The notes beneath the pieces were generated by a model. The model was not told the DNA's origin, made no database searches, and was given only the letters and a program-made list of their open reading frames with translations. From Nitratireductor sp. B36 (lineage in GTDB: Bacteria > Pseudomonadota > Alphaproteobacteria > Rhizobiales > Rhizobiaceae), in the NCBI RefSeq assembly GCF_020833685.1, contig NZ_JACKZY010000002.1:186001-250000 (forward strand): 64,000 nucleotides of DNA, given 5' to 3'. Of this stretch, positions 54,529 to 63,852 are shown in pieces. The position numbers were made by a program, and so were the translations under genes. The first letter of the stretch is position 1. Every line of letters begins with the position of its first letter.

Positions 54529-55524
54529 ATGCTGAAAGACTCTTCCATCAAAATCGATCGGAAAAGCGTCGTCGCTTCCGCCGTTCGCACCCTTGAAACC
54601 GAACGGGCAGGCCTGAAGGAATTGGCCGATGCGCTCGACAATGGTCTTGCCGATCCGTTTGCAGAAGCGGTGCGTATCATTGCCGGGGTCAAGGGACGCC
54701 TGATCGTGACCGGTGTAGGCAAGAGCGGCCATATCGGCTCGAAGATTGCCGCCACACTTGCTTCGACAGGGACGCCCGCTTTCTTCGTACATCCGGCAGA
54801 GGCCAATCATGGCGATCTCGGCATGATTGGTGATGACGATGTCATACTCGCCATGTCTTGGTCGGGAGAAACCACTGAGCTGCACGGCATTGTCGCGTAT
54901 GCGCGACGCTTTGCCATTCCGATCATTGCCATTACGGCGGGCAAATCCTCTGCGCTCGCCAAGGAAGCGACCGTGGTCCTCGGTCTGCCTCGTGCGCCCG
55001 AAGCGTGCCCGCATGGGCTGGCGCCGACAACCTCGACTGTCTTGCAATTGGTGATCGGTGATGCGCTTGCGGTCGCATTGCTGGAAGCAAGGGGCTTTAC
55101 CGCCGATCATTTCCGCACATTCCACCCCGGTGGCCAGCTTGGGGCGAAACTGACCCAAGTGCGCCAGATCATGCATTCGGGCAGCGAGCTGCCACTCGCC
55201 AGCAGCGGCGCGCTGATGCGCGAAGCGATTCTGGAAATGACGCAGAAGGGCTTTGGCTGTGTTGGCATTACCGACAATGAGGGTGCATTGATCGGTATCA
55301 TTACTGACGGCGATCTGCGTCGCCACATTGACAGTGAGCTTCTGTCAATGACCGTGGATCAGGTGATGACGCGCAATCCGAAGACGATTGGGCCGGAAAC
55401 GCTGGCCGAAAGCGCGTTGCAGATCGTGAATTCGTCGGCCATCACAACGCTGATGGTGGTCGAAGACGGCAAACCTTGCGGTGTCGTACACCTCCATGAT
55501 CTGCTGCGAATTGGTGCTGCCTGA
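54529..55524 (+). CDS. kdsD: D-arabinose-5-phosphate isomerase (KpsF/GutQ family)
   Basis: This 331-residue protein has a SIS domain with VTGVGKSGHIGSKIAATLAS, PAEANHGDLGMI and SWSGETTEL, then two CBS domains (about 205-325; GFGCVGITDNEGALIGIITDGDLRR). It converts ribulose 5-phosphate to arabinose 5-phosphate, the first step of Kdo synthesis for lipopolysaccharide. The family motif HPGGQLGA is present between domains. It is a single gene with a terminator about 40 bp downstream. Confidence 0.94.
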   Translation: MLKDSSIKIDRKSVVASAVRTLETERAGLKELADALDNGLADPFAEAVRIIAGVKGRLIVTGVGKSGHIGSKIAATLASTGTPAFFVHPAEANHGDLGMIGDDDVILAMSWSGETTELHGIVAYARRFAIPIIAITAGKSSALAKEATVVLGLPRAPEACPHGLAPTTSTVLQLVIGDALAVALLEARGFTADHFRTFHPGGQLGAKLTQVRQIMHSGSELPLASSGALMREAILEMTQKGFGCVGITDNEGALIGIITDGDLRRHIDSELLSMTVDQVMTRNPKTIGPETLAESALQIVNSSAITTLMVVEDGKPCGVVHLHDLLRIGAA

Positions 55525-55564
55525 AACCAGCCCGCGGCCTGGAGCCGAGTGTGAGACTTGACGA

Positions 55565-55590
55565 CGCCCCGTTTTGACGGGGCGCTTTTT
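55565..55590 (+). terminator. Rho-independent terminator of kdsD
   Basis: CGCCCCG and CGGGGCG form a perfect 7-bp stem around TTTTGA and are followed by CTTTTT. Confidence 0.88.
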
Positions 55591-55726
55591 GTGGTCTCCC
55601 CGGTTGGTCGTGGGTTCATGCTGCCCGTGAGGATGATGCAAAAGGGGACAATTCTTCGATTGGGGGTGTCGATCTCCCATGCCATATTGGCGTTTTGAAA
55701 CCCGAAGCACTCGCCGGGGAAGCCCG

Positions 55727-56323
55727 ATGCTTGCAGAACACGTTCAGCATCTTCTGGTCGTCTTCGCCGCTTATGTTGTTGTGATCGCCAGCCCTGGCCC
55801 CAGCACGTTGGCTATTATGGGGGTGGCCATGAAACAGGGGCGAGAAAGAGCGGTCCTTCTCGCCCTCGGAGTGGTGACGGGAAGCATGTTCTGGGCCGTG
55901 TGTGCAGCCACGGGCGTGGCGACGATGTTGACCGCCTATGCCGAAGCGATCTTTTTCATCAAGCTCGCTGGTGGGCTCTATCTACTTTACCTTGCCTGGA
56001 AATCCGCGAGGTCGGCCATGTCACCGCAGACTGGAAACACGAAATCAATGGCAGCGGCAAGGAAGATAATCTTCTATCGGAGAGGCGTGCTCTTGCACTT
56101 GTCTAACCCCAAAGCTGTTCTCGGCTGGGTGGCGATTATGGCGCTTGGAGTGGGGCCTGATGCGCCATCCCACACCTTGATCACAATCATAGCGGGGTGT
56201 GGTGTTCTGGGGCTCACAGTGAATGTGGGCTACGCTCTGCTTTTTTCGACCGGCGCTTTGGGACGGGCCTACCAGAAGTTCAGCAACTGGATCGAAGGAG
56301 CTTTGGCACTGGTTTTTGGCTAG
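55727..56323 (+). CDS. LysE/RhtB-family amino acid exporter
   Basis: From ATG 55727 (GGGGAAG upstream) the protein has 198 residues and six hydrophobic segments. The N-terminus holds the LysE signature ASPGPSTLAIMGVAMKQGRERAVLLALGV. The later HLSNPKAVLGWVAIMA is the second family block. Members export lysine, homoserine, threonine or other small metabolites; the substrate here cannot be told. It stands alone. Confidence 0.9.
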   Translation: MLAEHVQHLLVVFAAYVVVIASPGPSTLAIMGVAMKQGRERAVLLALGVVTGSMFWAVCAATGVATMLTAYAEAIFFIKLAGGLYLLYLAWKSARSAMSPQTGNTKSMAAARKIIFYRRGVLLHLSNPKAVLGWVAIMALGVGPDAPSHTLITIIAGCGVLGLTVNVGYALLFSTGALGRAYQKFSNWIEGALALVFG

Positions 56324-56395
56324 GCAGGTTTTAGGCTGCTCTTGGCCAGATCGTAAGTCCCGGAGAAGATTTAAGGCCCCGGGACTCTTGAAAAT

Positions 56396-56857
56396 TCAGA
56401 CGGCCTCGACGCGGAGGGTTCCGGCGTCTACCGATGCGACCCGGACGCGCGTTCCAGTCGGCAGGTCAGGACCTGCGACACGCCACAACGTGTCATCCAG
56501 CCGAATGCGGCCATATCCGTTTTCAATGGGTTCTTCGAGCGTTGCCATGCGGCCGATAAGCTGTTCTCGGCGCCGGTTCAGAAGCGGCTGGTCGGTTTCC
56601 TCATTGCGGCGCGAATCCATCAGGCGTTTGCCGGCATAGGCCGAGATGAGTGCCAGGGCGAGGAAAACCAGAACCTGCACCTGCCAGCTCCAAACCGACA
56701 GGTCCCACAACTGCAGCGAAAGCGCGCCGGTCAGGATCGCGGCGATCCCGATCCATAAGAGAAAGACGCCGGGCACGAGGATTTCGGCTGCAAGAAGCAC
56801 GAAGCCGAGCAGCATCCAGTTCCAAGGACCGAGTTCCACGATGACATGCTCGATCAT
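56396..56857 (-). CDS. NfeD family membrane protein
   Basis: From ATG 56857 (AGGAG upstream) the protein has 153 residues: about three membrane helices in the first 85 residues (WNWMLLGFVLLAAEILVPGV and neighbours), then a soluble OB-fold domain with LIGRMATLEEPIENGYGRIRLDDTLWRVAG. NfeD proteins pair with SPFH/stomatin partners in membrane microdomains. It begins 4 bp after the SPFH gene stop, which supports a shared operon and complex. Longer starts inside the SPFH gene are unlikely. Confidence 0.88.
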   Translation of the reverse strand: MIEHVIVELGPWNWMLLGFVLLAAEILVPGVFLLWIGIAAILTGALSLQLWDLSVWSWQVQVLVFLALALISAYAGKRLMDSRRNEETDQPLLNRRREQLIGRMATLEEPIENGYGRIRLDDTLWRVAGPDLPTGTRVRVASVDAGTLRVEAV

Positions 56858-56861
56858 GGGA

Positions 56862-57821
56862 TTACTCCTGCGACGGTCCCGTGCGGGGAGGGCGGGCAGA
56901 AGAGACGCGCTGGCTGGTCGCTGAGGCTGCATTTCCTTCGCCAAACACCTCGCGTGCAATCGAGCCGATGCCGCCGAGCGAACCGATCAGTGAGGAAGCC
57001 TCGAATGGCATGAGGACGATCTTGTTGTTGCTGGAGGAGCCGATGGTGGCCAATGCTTCCGTATATTTCTGGGCCACAAAGTAATTGACGGCCTGAACGT
57101 CGCCGGCCGCAATGGCTTCCGAAACCACCTGGGTTGCGCGGGCTTCGGCTTCGGCGGCACGCTCGCGCGCTTCAGCGTCTCGGAAGGCGGCTTCCTTGCG
57201 GCCCTCGGCTTCCAGAATTTCTGCCTGCTTCAGGCCTTCAGCCTCAAGGATCTGCGCGCGCTTGTTGCGTTCGGCCATCATCTGGCGCGCCATCGATTCC
57301 ACGAGGTTGGCCGGCGGATTGATATCCTTGATTTCGACACGCGTCATCTTGATGCCCCAGGGGCTTGCAGCATCGTCGACGATGCGCAGGAGCTTCTCGT
57401 TGATCGCATCCCGGTTGGACAGGAGTTCATCGAGATCCATCGAACCCATGACCGAGCGAATGTTTGTCATAGTCAGGTTCAGGATCGCATTTTCCAGACC
57501 CGACACCTGGTAGGCAGCCTCAGCGGCGGTGAGCACCTGATAGAAGGCAACGCCGTCGACTGCGACGATGGCATTGTCGCGGGTGATGACTTCCTGGGTG
57601 GGGACGTCAAGCACCTGCTCCATCATGTTCATCTTCGCGCCAACGCGGTCGATGAACGGGACAATGAGATTGAGGCCGGGCGTGAGCGTTCTGGTGTAGC
57701 GGCCAAAGCGCTCCACTGTGTAGTTGAAACCCTGAGGGACGGTCTTGATGCCTGCAAAGAGCAAAAGCAGGACAAGGACAACGAGGACGGGAATGATGAT
57801 GTCAAAACCAGAGAAAAGCAT
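56862..57821 (-). CDS. SPFH/Band 7 (stomatin, QmcA-like) protein
   Basis: This 319-residue protein has one N-terminal membrane segment ([19 protein letters not shown], residues 8-26), the SPFH domain (about 27-185, with [21 protein letters not shown] and [20 protein letters not shown]), then an Ala/Glu/Arg-rich coiled coil (about 185-250). It ends in a low-complexity tail. It forms membrane scaffolds with NfeD, linked to FtsH-type protease control or membrane fluidity. It is first in the two-gene operon. Confidence 0.93.
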   Translation of the reverse strand: MLFSGFDIIIPVLVVLVLLLLFAGIKTVPQGFNYTVERFGRYTRTLTPGLNLIVPFIDRVGAKMNMMEQVLDVPTQEVITRDNAIVAVDGVAFYQVLTAAEAAYQVSGLENAILNLTMTNIRSVMGSMDLDELLSNRDAINEKLLRIVDDAASPWGIKMTRVEIKDINPPANLVESMARQMMAERNKRAQILEAEGLKQAEILEAEGRKEAAFRDAEARERAAEAEARATQVVSEAIAAGDVQAVNYFVAQKYTEALATIGSSSNNKIVLMPFEASSLIGSLGGIGSIAREVFGEGNAASATSQRVSSARPPRTGPSQE

Positions 57822-58023
57822 ATTCAGCTCCTGGAACCGCTTGTGCGGGAACGGATGTTTAGGCTGGCACGCAGTTTAAGGGTCTGCGCTGTGATGTGAA
57901 CAGAAAGATCACGGATCCCATTGCCGCGGAAACAGACAGCGCGTCGACACAGGCTGTTTCCACAAAAAGTTGCAGCGCATGGCATATGCTTCGCCAATTA
58001 TGACACCCTTGTGGCAGGACGTT

Positions 58024-59088
58024 TCACACCCAGCCAGCAAGTTCCCGGCGCACCAGGGTCTCGATCACAGCCATGCCTTCGTCGGTGTCGTTGAGACAGG
58101 GGATGTGCGTGAAATTCTTGCCACCAGCCTCATGAAAGATTTCTCCGGCTTCTCCAGCGATCTCCTCCAGGGTCTCCAGACAGTCGGACACAAAACCCGG
58201 ATTGAATACCGCGATGGATTTGACACCCTCTTTTGCGAGCTTCTCGACGGTCTTGTCGGTGTAGGGCTGAAGCCATTCTTCCGGACCAAAACGGGACTGG
58301 AAGCAGGTGATGAGCTTCTTCTCCTCCCAGCCGAGGCGCTCGCGCAGGAGGCGGGTCGTTTTCTGGCAATGGCAATGATAGGGGTCGCCGCGCCTGAAAT
58401 AGCTTTGCGGGATGCCGTGATAGGAAGCGATGACAACTTCCGGCTCGAAATCCAGGCTCTCAAGGTGCTTTTCGATGGAGCGGGCCAAAGCCTCGATATA
58501 GACCGGTTCGTCCTGATAGGAGGGCACGGTGCGTATGGCCGGCTGGAAGCGCATTTGCATGAGCGCTTCGAAGAATTTGTCGTTCACCGTTGCGGTGGTG
58601 GTGGCGGAGTATTGCGGGTAGAGCGGGAACATGACGATGCGGTCGCAGCCGCGCTCCATCAGGCTCCTTGTCACCGTCTCGATGGAGGGTTGGCCATAGC
58701 GCATGGCCCAGTCGACGATCACATGCTCATGCCCCGACAGCGCCTGGGCGAGTTTTTCGCCCTGCGACCGGGTGAAGGTGCGCAGCGGCGATTCATTGCG
58801 CTCGTGGTTCCAGATTTCCGCATAAGCCGCGCCTGACTTCTTCGGCCGTGTATTGAGAACGATGCCGTAGAGGATCGGATACCAGATCGGCTTCGGCCAT
58901 TCGATGACGCGGGGATCTGATAAAAACTCCTTCAGATATCGCCGCATCGGCGCATAGTCGGTTCCGTCTGGTGTGCCGAGATTCACAAGCAAAACGCCTA
59001 CCTTGCCGACATGGACAGGTGGGTGTTCTGCGGGCAGCGGGCCGACGGCTTTCGCTGCTTTGGGGTCGATTGTGGTGGGGAGATTCAT
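58024..59088 (-). CDS. hemH: Ferrochelatase
   Basis: From ATG 59088 the protein has 354 residues; an ATG at 59109 would add seven. It has VGVLLVNLGTPDGTDYAPMRRYLKEF, the metal-site histidine in IASYHGIPQSYFRRGDPYHCHC and the C-terminal HIPCLNDTDEGMAVIE. It inserts ferrous iron into protoporphyrin IX in the last step of haem synthesis. The gene stands alone between SPFH/NfeD and the secreted nucleotidase. Confidence 0.95.
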   Translation of the reverse strand: MNLPTTIDPKAAKAVGPLPAEHPPVHVGKVGVLLVNLGTPDGTDYAPMRRYLKEFLSDPRVIEWPKPIWYPILYGIVLNTRPKKSGAAYAEIWNHERNESPLRTFTRSQGEKLAQALSGHEHVIVDWAMRYGQPSIETVTRSLMERGCDRIVMFPLYPQYSATTTATVNDKFFEALMQMRFQPAIRTVPSYQDEPVYIEALARSIEKHLESLDFEPEVVIASYHGIPQSYFRRGDPYHCHCQKTTRLLRERLGWEEKKLITCFQSRFGPEEWLQPYTDKTVEKLAKEGVKSIAVFNPGFVSDCLETLEEIAGEAGEIFHEAGGKNFTHIPCLNDTDEGMAVIETLVRRELAGWV

Positions 59089-59161
59089 GCTTTGGCTCCG
59101 ATCATGCAAGGGAAGCTAGCGAAGCCGAGCCGGTTTTCAATGGAGCGCGTAGCCGCAGGGG

Positions 59162-59192
59162 CAAAAAAGAGCCCCGCCGGCTGGCGAGGCTC
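59162..59192 (-). terminator. Rho-independent terminator of the 5'-nucleotidase gene
   Basis: On the minus strand GAGCC, GCC and complementary GGC, GGCTC form a stem with an internal mismatch, followed by TTTTTTG. It lies 24 bp after the stop. Confidence 0.75.
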
Positions 59193-59215
59193 CGGACCGG
59201 TGCCGATGGGGCGGG

Positions 59216-61252
59216 TCAGTTTGCGGTCGGCAGATTGATCTCCATACCCACATCGATGCGGTGTGGGTTTAGCTGCGGATTGGCTTCCGCGATGGCCTTC
59301 CACTTCACCGGGTCGCCATAATGTGTGCGGGCGATCTCCCAAAGCGTGTCTCCGCGCACAACCGTGTGGGTGTTTTTGTCGGCTGTCATGGCCTCTCCGG
59401 CGTCTTTTGCGGCATCTTCGGTCGCCTCGGTCATCTTCGCCATGGCTTCGCCGGCGTCGTCGGCGGCCTTCTCGGCCATTTCCTTTGCGCCCTCAGTCAC
59501 GGCTTCGACAGCCTCGCCTGCCTTTTCCATGGTTTCCTCAACGGCTTTGGGTGCCTCGCTGGCGATTGTTTTCGACATTTCGGGCAGGTCCGGGGTCGTC
59601 GCCTCAGCCTCAGCAGCGGCGACGCTCGCATCGATTTTCGTGATGCGGCCGTCGATGGCAGGTTTGTACGGGCTGTTTTCGGCCAAGTAATCGGCAAGCA
59701 CCTGTTCGAGGCCCGGGCCGTAATCATAGGCGTTTTCGGCATTCTCCGCGAAGAGCTTGTAACCGTCGCCCCCGTTGCGCATGAAATTGTTGGAGGCAAC
59801 CGTGTAGGTGGCATCCGGATCGATGGCGGTCCAGCCGTCGCCGTCCTTTACCTGGACAGACTTGATGCGGCCTTCGCCGGGCGCGACAGACGGGTCGAAG
59901 CTGTACCGCAGGCCCGAAACCTGAGGGAAGCGCCCGGCGCCTTCCTCGATCTGGCTAACGCCGCTTTCGAGTGAGGCAACGACGTCTGCACCCTTCAACT
60001 GGAAGGTGGCAAGCGTGTTCTGGAAGGGCAGAACACCGAGCACTTCACCCATGGTGACTTCGCCGGCATCGATGGAGGCGCGCAGGCCGCCGCCATTGGT
60101 GATGGCGAACTGCACGCCCTGATCCCTGGCGCGCGCCACCATGGCATCGGTAACGAGATTGCCCATCTCGCATTCGCCGGCACGGCACGTTTCGCGGCTG
60201 CCATCGACAGCGGCTGACGTTTCAGCCACGATCTTGTTTTTCAGTTCCTCGATTGGGCCGGCCAGTTCCTTGACACGGGCAACAACGGCTTCGTCCTTGG
60301 CAACGGAAGCGTCGATCAGCTTGACGTCGCCCGTGGCGGCGGTGACAACACCCTCATCATTGAAGGTAAGCTTCAGCTCGCCGAGATATTTCGAATAGGA
60401 CGCGGCCTGCACCACGGGCACCTGATGGCCGTCGGGATTGTCGACCATGGTCGGGTAGGGGCCAGCCGCCCCTTCCACCGTGTTGGACAGCAGCGTGTTT
60501 GAGTGGCCACCGACGACCACGTCGACACCTGGGATTTTGGCGATGGCTTCAAGGTCGCGCGGATAGCCGACATGGGTGAGCGCGATGACCTTGTTTGCGC
60601 CTTCGGCGGTGGCGGCTTTCACGGCTGCGGTGATGCCGGCCACGTCCTCGATGATTGAGACATTTTCGCCGGGTGAGGAAAGCTCCGCCGTGTCGTTGGC
60701 GACCGCGCCGACAATGGCGATCTTCTCGCCGCCCACATCGAGGATGAGATACTCCTTCACCCGGTCACCGAGTGCTGAAGCTTCCTTGGCCTTGACGTTG
60801 GAGCCCAGAACCGGGAACTCGACCTTGTCGAGGAAGGTGGCGAGACCGTCTTCGCCATCATCGAACTCATGGTTGCCGACGACCATGGCGTCGGTCTTCA
60901 TGAGGTTCAGGAACTCGGCTTCGGCAGCACCCTTGTAAGTGGTGTAGAAGAGCGAGCCCTGGAAATTGTCACCAGCGTTCAAAAGCAGGACGTTTTCGCC
61001 CTCAAGCGCCTTGCGGGACTCGGCCACGGCGGTGACGAGACGGGCTGCGCCGCCGAAGCACTCGCCGGCTTCATCGTCTTCTGGCGAGCAGGTGGAATCG
61101 TATTTGTTGATGGGTTCAATACGGCTATGCCAGTCATTCATGTGGAGAATGTTGAGCGTGTAATCGGCAAAGGCCGCACCGGCGCTCAGCGTCAATGCGG
61201 ATGCGGTGAGCGATGCAATGGCGAGGCGTTTTCTGAAGGTCGATCTGTGCAT
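59216..61252 (-). CDS. Secreted 5'-nucleotidase/UDP-sugar-hydrolase-type metallophosphatase fused to a LysM domain
   Basis: From ATG 61252 (GGGAGAAG upstream) the protein has 678 residues. In order: signal peptide (to about residue 30); calcineurin-like phosphatase domain with the metal sites LHMNDWHSRIEP, VVGNHEFDDG and VVGGHSNT; the 5'-nucleotidase C-terminal domain (NGGGLRASIDAGEVTMGEVL); a 110-residue Ala/Glu/Lys-rich helical linker with TEATEDAAKDAGEAM-like repeats; and a C-terminal LysM domain (HTVVRGDTLWEIARTHYGDP, residues about 625-675). It would release phosphate from nucleotides in the periplasm and bind peptidoglycan through LysM. I have not seen this tail in the standard UshA form. 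Confidence 0.9.
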   Translation of the reverse strand: MHRSTFRKRLAIASLTASALTLSAGAAFADYTLNILHMNDWHSRIEPINKYDSTCSPEDDEAGECFGGAARLVTAVAESRKALEGENVLLLNAGDNFQGSLFYTTYKGAAEAEFLNLMKTDAMVVGNHEFDDGEDGLATFLDKVEFPVLGSNVKAKEASALGDRVKEYLILDVGGEKIAIVGAVANDTAELSSPGENVSIIEDVAGITAAVKAATAEGANKVIALTHVGYPRDLEAIAKIPGVDVVVGGHSNTLLSNTVEGAAGPYPTMVDNPDGHQVPVVQAASYSKYLGELKLTFNDEGVVTAATGDVKLIDASVAKDEAVVARVKELAGPIEELKNKIVAETSAAVDGSRETCRAGECEMGNLVTDAMVARARDQGVQFAITNGGGLRASIDAGEVTMGEVLGVLPFQNTLATFQLKGADVVASLESGVSQIEEGAGRFPQVSGLRYSFDPSVAPGEGRIKSVQVKDGDGWTAIDPDATYTVASNNFMRNGGDGYKLFAENAENAYDYGPGLEQVLADYLAENSPYKPAIDGRITKIDASVAAAEAEATTPDLPEMSKTIASEAPKAVEETMEKAGEAVEAVTEGAKEMAEKAADDAGEAMAKMTEATEDAAKDAGEAMTADKNTHTVVRGDTLWEIARTHYGDPVKWKAIAEANPQLNPHRIDVGMEINLPTAN

Positions 61253-61455
61253 GGTGACTTCTCCCGAATGGCTCTTTGCGGTCTCTACCGCCGCATTGTG
61301 ACGCCCTGTTAAAGGCTTCGACCAGCATGTTTTCACCGGGCAGATGGCGATGCAAGAGAAAGTTGGGTCGCGAACCGAAAGTTCGCTGAAGGTCGCTCAA
61401 AGTGCTATTCTGGGCGATGCTGACGAGCCCAATGGGCTCCAGGGAGGTGAATGCC

Positions 61456-61965
61456 ATGGACGCTGCAGAACTGCGCGCCATTCAGGCGCCGATCAAGGAC
61501 CGCTATCGCGGAGAACCGGGTGCTGCTCTTATCACACTTCGCGCCAGGGGCGCGCTCGACGATCATAACATTGCCTGTAAGGTGGAGACCGGTCGTGCGA
61601 TCGCCGTTGCCGGGCTGCATCCGGCGACGGGGGGAACGGGGCTGGAGCTGTGCTCCGGCGATATGCTTCTTGAGGCGCTGGTCGCCTGCGCGGGCGTGAC
61701 GCTGAAGGCAGTGGCCACGGCGCTGGAGATACCGCTCCGGGCCGGCACCGTCTCGGCGGAGGGCGATCTCGACTTTCGCGGGACGCTGGGCGTGGTGAGG
61801 GATGCGCCGGTGGGTTTATCGGAAATCCGGCTGTCCTTCGATCTCGACGCGGATGCATCGCAGGAGCAGCTCGATCAGCTTCTGAAGCTCACCGAGCGCT
61901 ACTGCGTGGTGTATCAGACGATTGCGAACGGCCCTTCGCTCAACGTGGCGATGACGCGGATGTGA
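61456..61965 (+). CDS. OsmC-family protein
   Basis: From ATG 61456 (AGGGAGGTGA upstream) the protein has 169 residues. The OsmC fold is supported by the DMLLEALVACAGVTLKAVATALEI helix holding one conserved cysteine and the later KLTERYCVVYQTIANGPS with the second. OsmC/Ohr proteins reduce organic peroxides with these two cysteines; other OsmC-like proteins have lost activity, but both cysteines are present here. Its 3' end overlaps the convergent modC end by 26 bp. Confidence 0.88.
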   Translation: MDAAELRAIQAPIKDRYRGEPGAALITLRARGALDDHNIACKVETGRAIAVAGLHPATGGTGLELCSGDMLLEALVACAGVTLKAVATALEIPLRAGTVSAEGDLDFRGTLGVVRDAPVGLSEIRLSFDLDADASQEQLDQLLKLTERYCVVYQTIANGPSLNVAMTRM

Positions 61966-63163
61966 GCGCGGGGCGAGGCTTTTCGACACGGGCCATCTCT
62001 ACGGAAACCGCCTTGAGAAGGGCGTGGACCCGGCCGCCCGGCTGAAGGTCGAGCGCGTCTGCTGATTTTGCCGTGATGCGGGCCAGAAGCTGCTGCCCGC
62101 CAAAGCCAAGCGCGACCGTGGCGAACGCGCCGTCGCGGCGAATTTCCGCGACTATTGCGGGAAGCTGGTTGCGGATGGACAGCCTGTCATGGGGCGCAAT
62201 GGCAATGGCGACATCGCCCGCCCGCACGCGCAGCCGAACCGTCATGCCGGGTGCGAAACCGTTTCCGGTAAGTTCGATGCGGTCATCCCCAAGCGCGATG
62301 GTGGCGGTGTGGTAGGAGGGGTCTGTATCTACCACGCGGCCCTCTAGGATGACGCCGGCCTCGTCGGGATCGCTGCCGGCGGCAAGGCCGAGGCGTGCGA
62401 GGATGGCTGCGGCGGGGCCGCTGTCGGCCACGCGTCCGTTTTCGATCAGCACGACCGTGTCGGCCAGACGCGCGACCTCCGAGGTTTCGTGGCTCACATA
62501 AAGGATGGGAATGCCGGCCTCGGTGCGGATCGCTTCCAGATAGGGCAGGATCTCGTTGCGCCGCGCCTTGTCGAGCGAGGAGAGCGGCTCATCCATGAGA
62601 AGCAGTGCAGGGTCGGCAAGCAGCGCCCGGCCGATCGCGACGCGCTGGCGCTCGCCGCCTGATAGCGTGGCGGGTGCGGCGTCGAGGCGGTCTTCAAGGC
62701 CAAGCAGGGCCATCACTTCATCGAAGGCGCGGGATGCCGGACGGCGACCGGCCCAGCGGGCATAGGTGAGGTTTCTGCGCACCGAGAGATGCGGGAAGAG
62801 GCGCGCATCCTGAAAGACGAAGCCTATGCCGCGTTTTTCCGGCGGGAGGTTCGTGCCCGTGGCTGAATCGAACAGCGTGCGTCCGCCCGCCACGATGCGC
62901 CCCGACTGCGGACGGGCCGTGCCGGCGATCATCTTGAGCAGGGTCGATTTGCCGGCACCTGATGGCCCGAACAGCGCGGTGACGCCTGCGCCGGCCTGAA
63001 AGGCGGTTTCGATCTCGAAACTGCCGGCGCGGCCCCTGATGTCGACACATAGAGCACTTCCGCTCCTCGCTGAATCGCGAAAATGCTCTAACTCATTGTT
63101 TTTCCGAAATTCCGGACGGAAAACCGGTTTCCACTTTTCCCGGAATTTCTTCAGCACGCTCAT
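61940..63163 (-). CDS. modC: Molybdate ABC transporter ATP-binding protein with an inserted palindromic repeat
   Basis: The protein has 407 residues, against about 350-370 usual. It has Walker A GPSGAGKST, signature LSGGERQRVAIGRAL, Walker B LLLMDEPLSSL and a C-terminal TOBE molybdate-binding domain (SIRNQLPAIVAEIRRDGAFATVALG). The normal start region would read MS-x-CVDIRGRAGSFEIE, but residues about 5-38 are foreign and are encoded by a 99-bp palindromic element. The start ATG still overlaps the modB stop (ATGA), and no in-frame start lies downstream of the element (an ATG at 63050 is out of frame), so the extension must be translated if the gene works. Confidence 0.88.
   Translation of the reverse strand: MSVLKKFREKWKPVFRPEFRKNNELEHFRDSARSGSALCVDIRGRAGSFEIETAFQAGAGVTALFGPSGAGKSTLLKMIAGTARPQSGRIVAGGRTLFDSATGTNLPPEKRGIGFVFQDARLFPHLSVRRNLTYARWAGRRPASRAFDEVMALLGLEDRLDAAPATLSGGERQRVAIGRALLADPALLLMDEPLSSLDKARRNEILPYLEAIRTEAGIPILYVSHETSEVARLADTVVLIENGRVADSGPAAAILARLGLAAGSDPDEAGVILEGRVVDTDPSYHTATIALGDDRIELTGNGFAPGMTVRLRVRAGDVAIAIAPHDRLSIRNQLPAIVAEIRRDGAFATVALGFGGQQLLARITAKSADALDLQPGGRVHALLKAVSVEMARVEKPRPALTSASSPR
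63051..63149. repeat. Rhizobiales-type palindromic repeat inside the modC reading frame
   Basis: The element consists of two hairpins: AGAGCACTTCCGC / GCGAAAATGCTCT (63051-63063 and 63077-63089, 11 of 13 paired) and perfect 10-bp arms GAAATTCCGG / CCGGAATTTC (63106-63115 and 63140-63149). Its middle GGAAAACCGGTTTCCACTTT matches the intergenic repeats I recall from Rhizobium, Mesorhizobium and Brucella. Its length of 99 bp is a multiple of three, which keeps modC in frame. Confidence 0.75.
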
Positions 63164-63843
63164 ACGCGTCCTCCGGCGGTGAGCCTGCGGGCCAGATATT
63201 CGGACGCGAGGATGGCGGCGAGCGCCAGGGCTATGGCGATTGCGATCAGGCGAAGGGCGGCAGCGTCGCCGGACGGCGATTGCAGCAGCGCATAGATGGC
63301 AAGCGACAGGGTCTGCGTTTCGCCGGGAATGTTTGAGACGAAGGTGATCGTCGCCCCGAACTCGCCAAGCGCCTTCGCAAAGCCAAGCACTGCGCCGGCA
63401 ATGACGCCCGGAAGGGCGAGCGGCAGGGTGACGGTGAAGAACACGGTGAGACGCGATGCGCCGAGCGTGCGCGCGGCTTCGCCAAAGCCCTGATCCATGG
63501 CTTCCAGCGACAGGCGGATGGGCCGCACGAGGAGCGGAAACGCCATGACGCCGGCGGCGAGTGCTGCACCCGTCCAGCGGAAGGCGAAGCTGATGCCGAA
63601 CAGGTTTTCAAAGAGCTGGCCAAGCGGGCCTTTGGAACCGAACAGGATCAGCAGGCCATAGCCGGTGACGACCGGTGGCAGAACGAGTGGCAGGGTGACC
63701 AGCGCCTGAGCGACGCCCTTGCCGGGGAACTCCCTGCGGGCCAGAAGCCAGGCGACCGCAAAGGCCGGAACGAGCGCGCAGAGTATGGCGGTAAACGCCA
63801 CCCTCGCGGACAGGAGTATGATCGAAAGTTCGGTCTCGCCCAT
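63160..63843 (-). CDS. modB: Molybdate ABC transporter permease
   Basis: This 227-residue protein has about five membrane segments and the ModB blocks LPLVLPPVVTGYGLLILFG and AARTLGASRLTVFFTVTLPLALPGVIAG (EAA-type ATPase contact). FAKALGEFGATITFVSNIPGETQTL is the family signature. The stop overlaps the modC ATG; modA ends 9 bp upstream of the start. The three form the modABC operon for molybdate import. Confidence 0.95.
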   Translation of the reverse strand: MGETELSIILLSARVAFTAILCALVPAFAVAWLLARREFPGKGVAQALVTLPLVLPPVVTGYGLLILFGSKGPLGQLFENLFGISFAFRWTGAALAAGVMAFPLLVRPIRLSLEAMDQGFGEAARTLGASRLTVFFTVTLPLALPGVIAGAVLGFAKALGEFGATITFVSNIPGETQTLSLAIYALLQSPSGDAAALRLIAIAIALALAAILASEYLARRLTAGGRV

Positions 63844-63852
63844 GTTGGCAGT

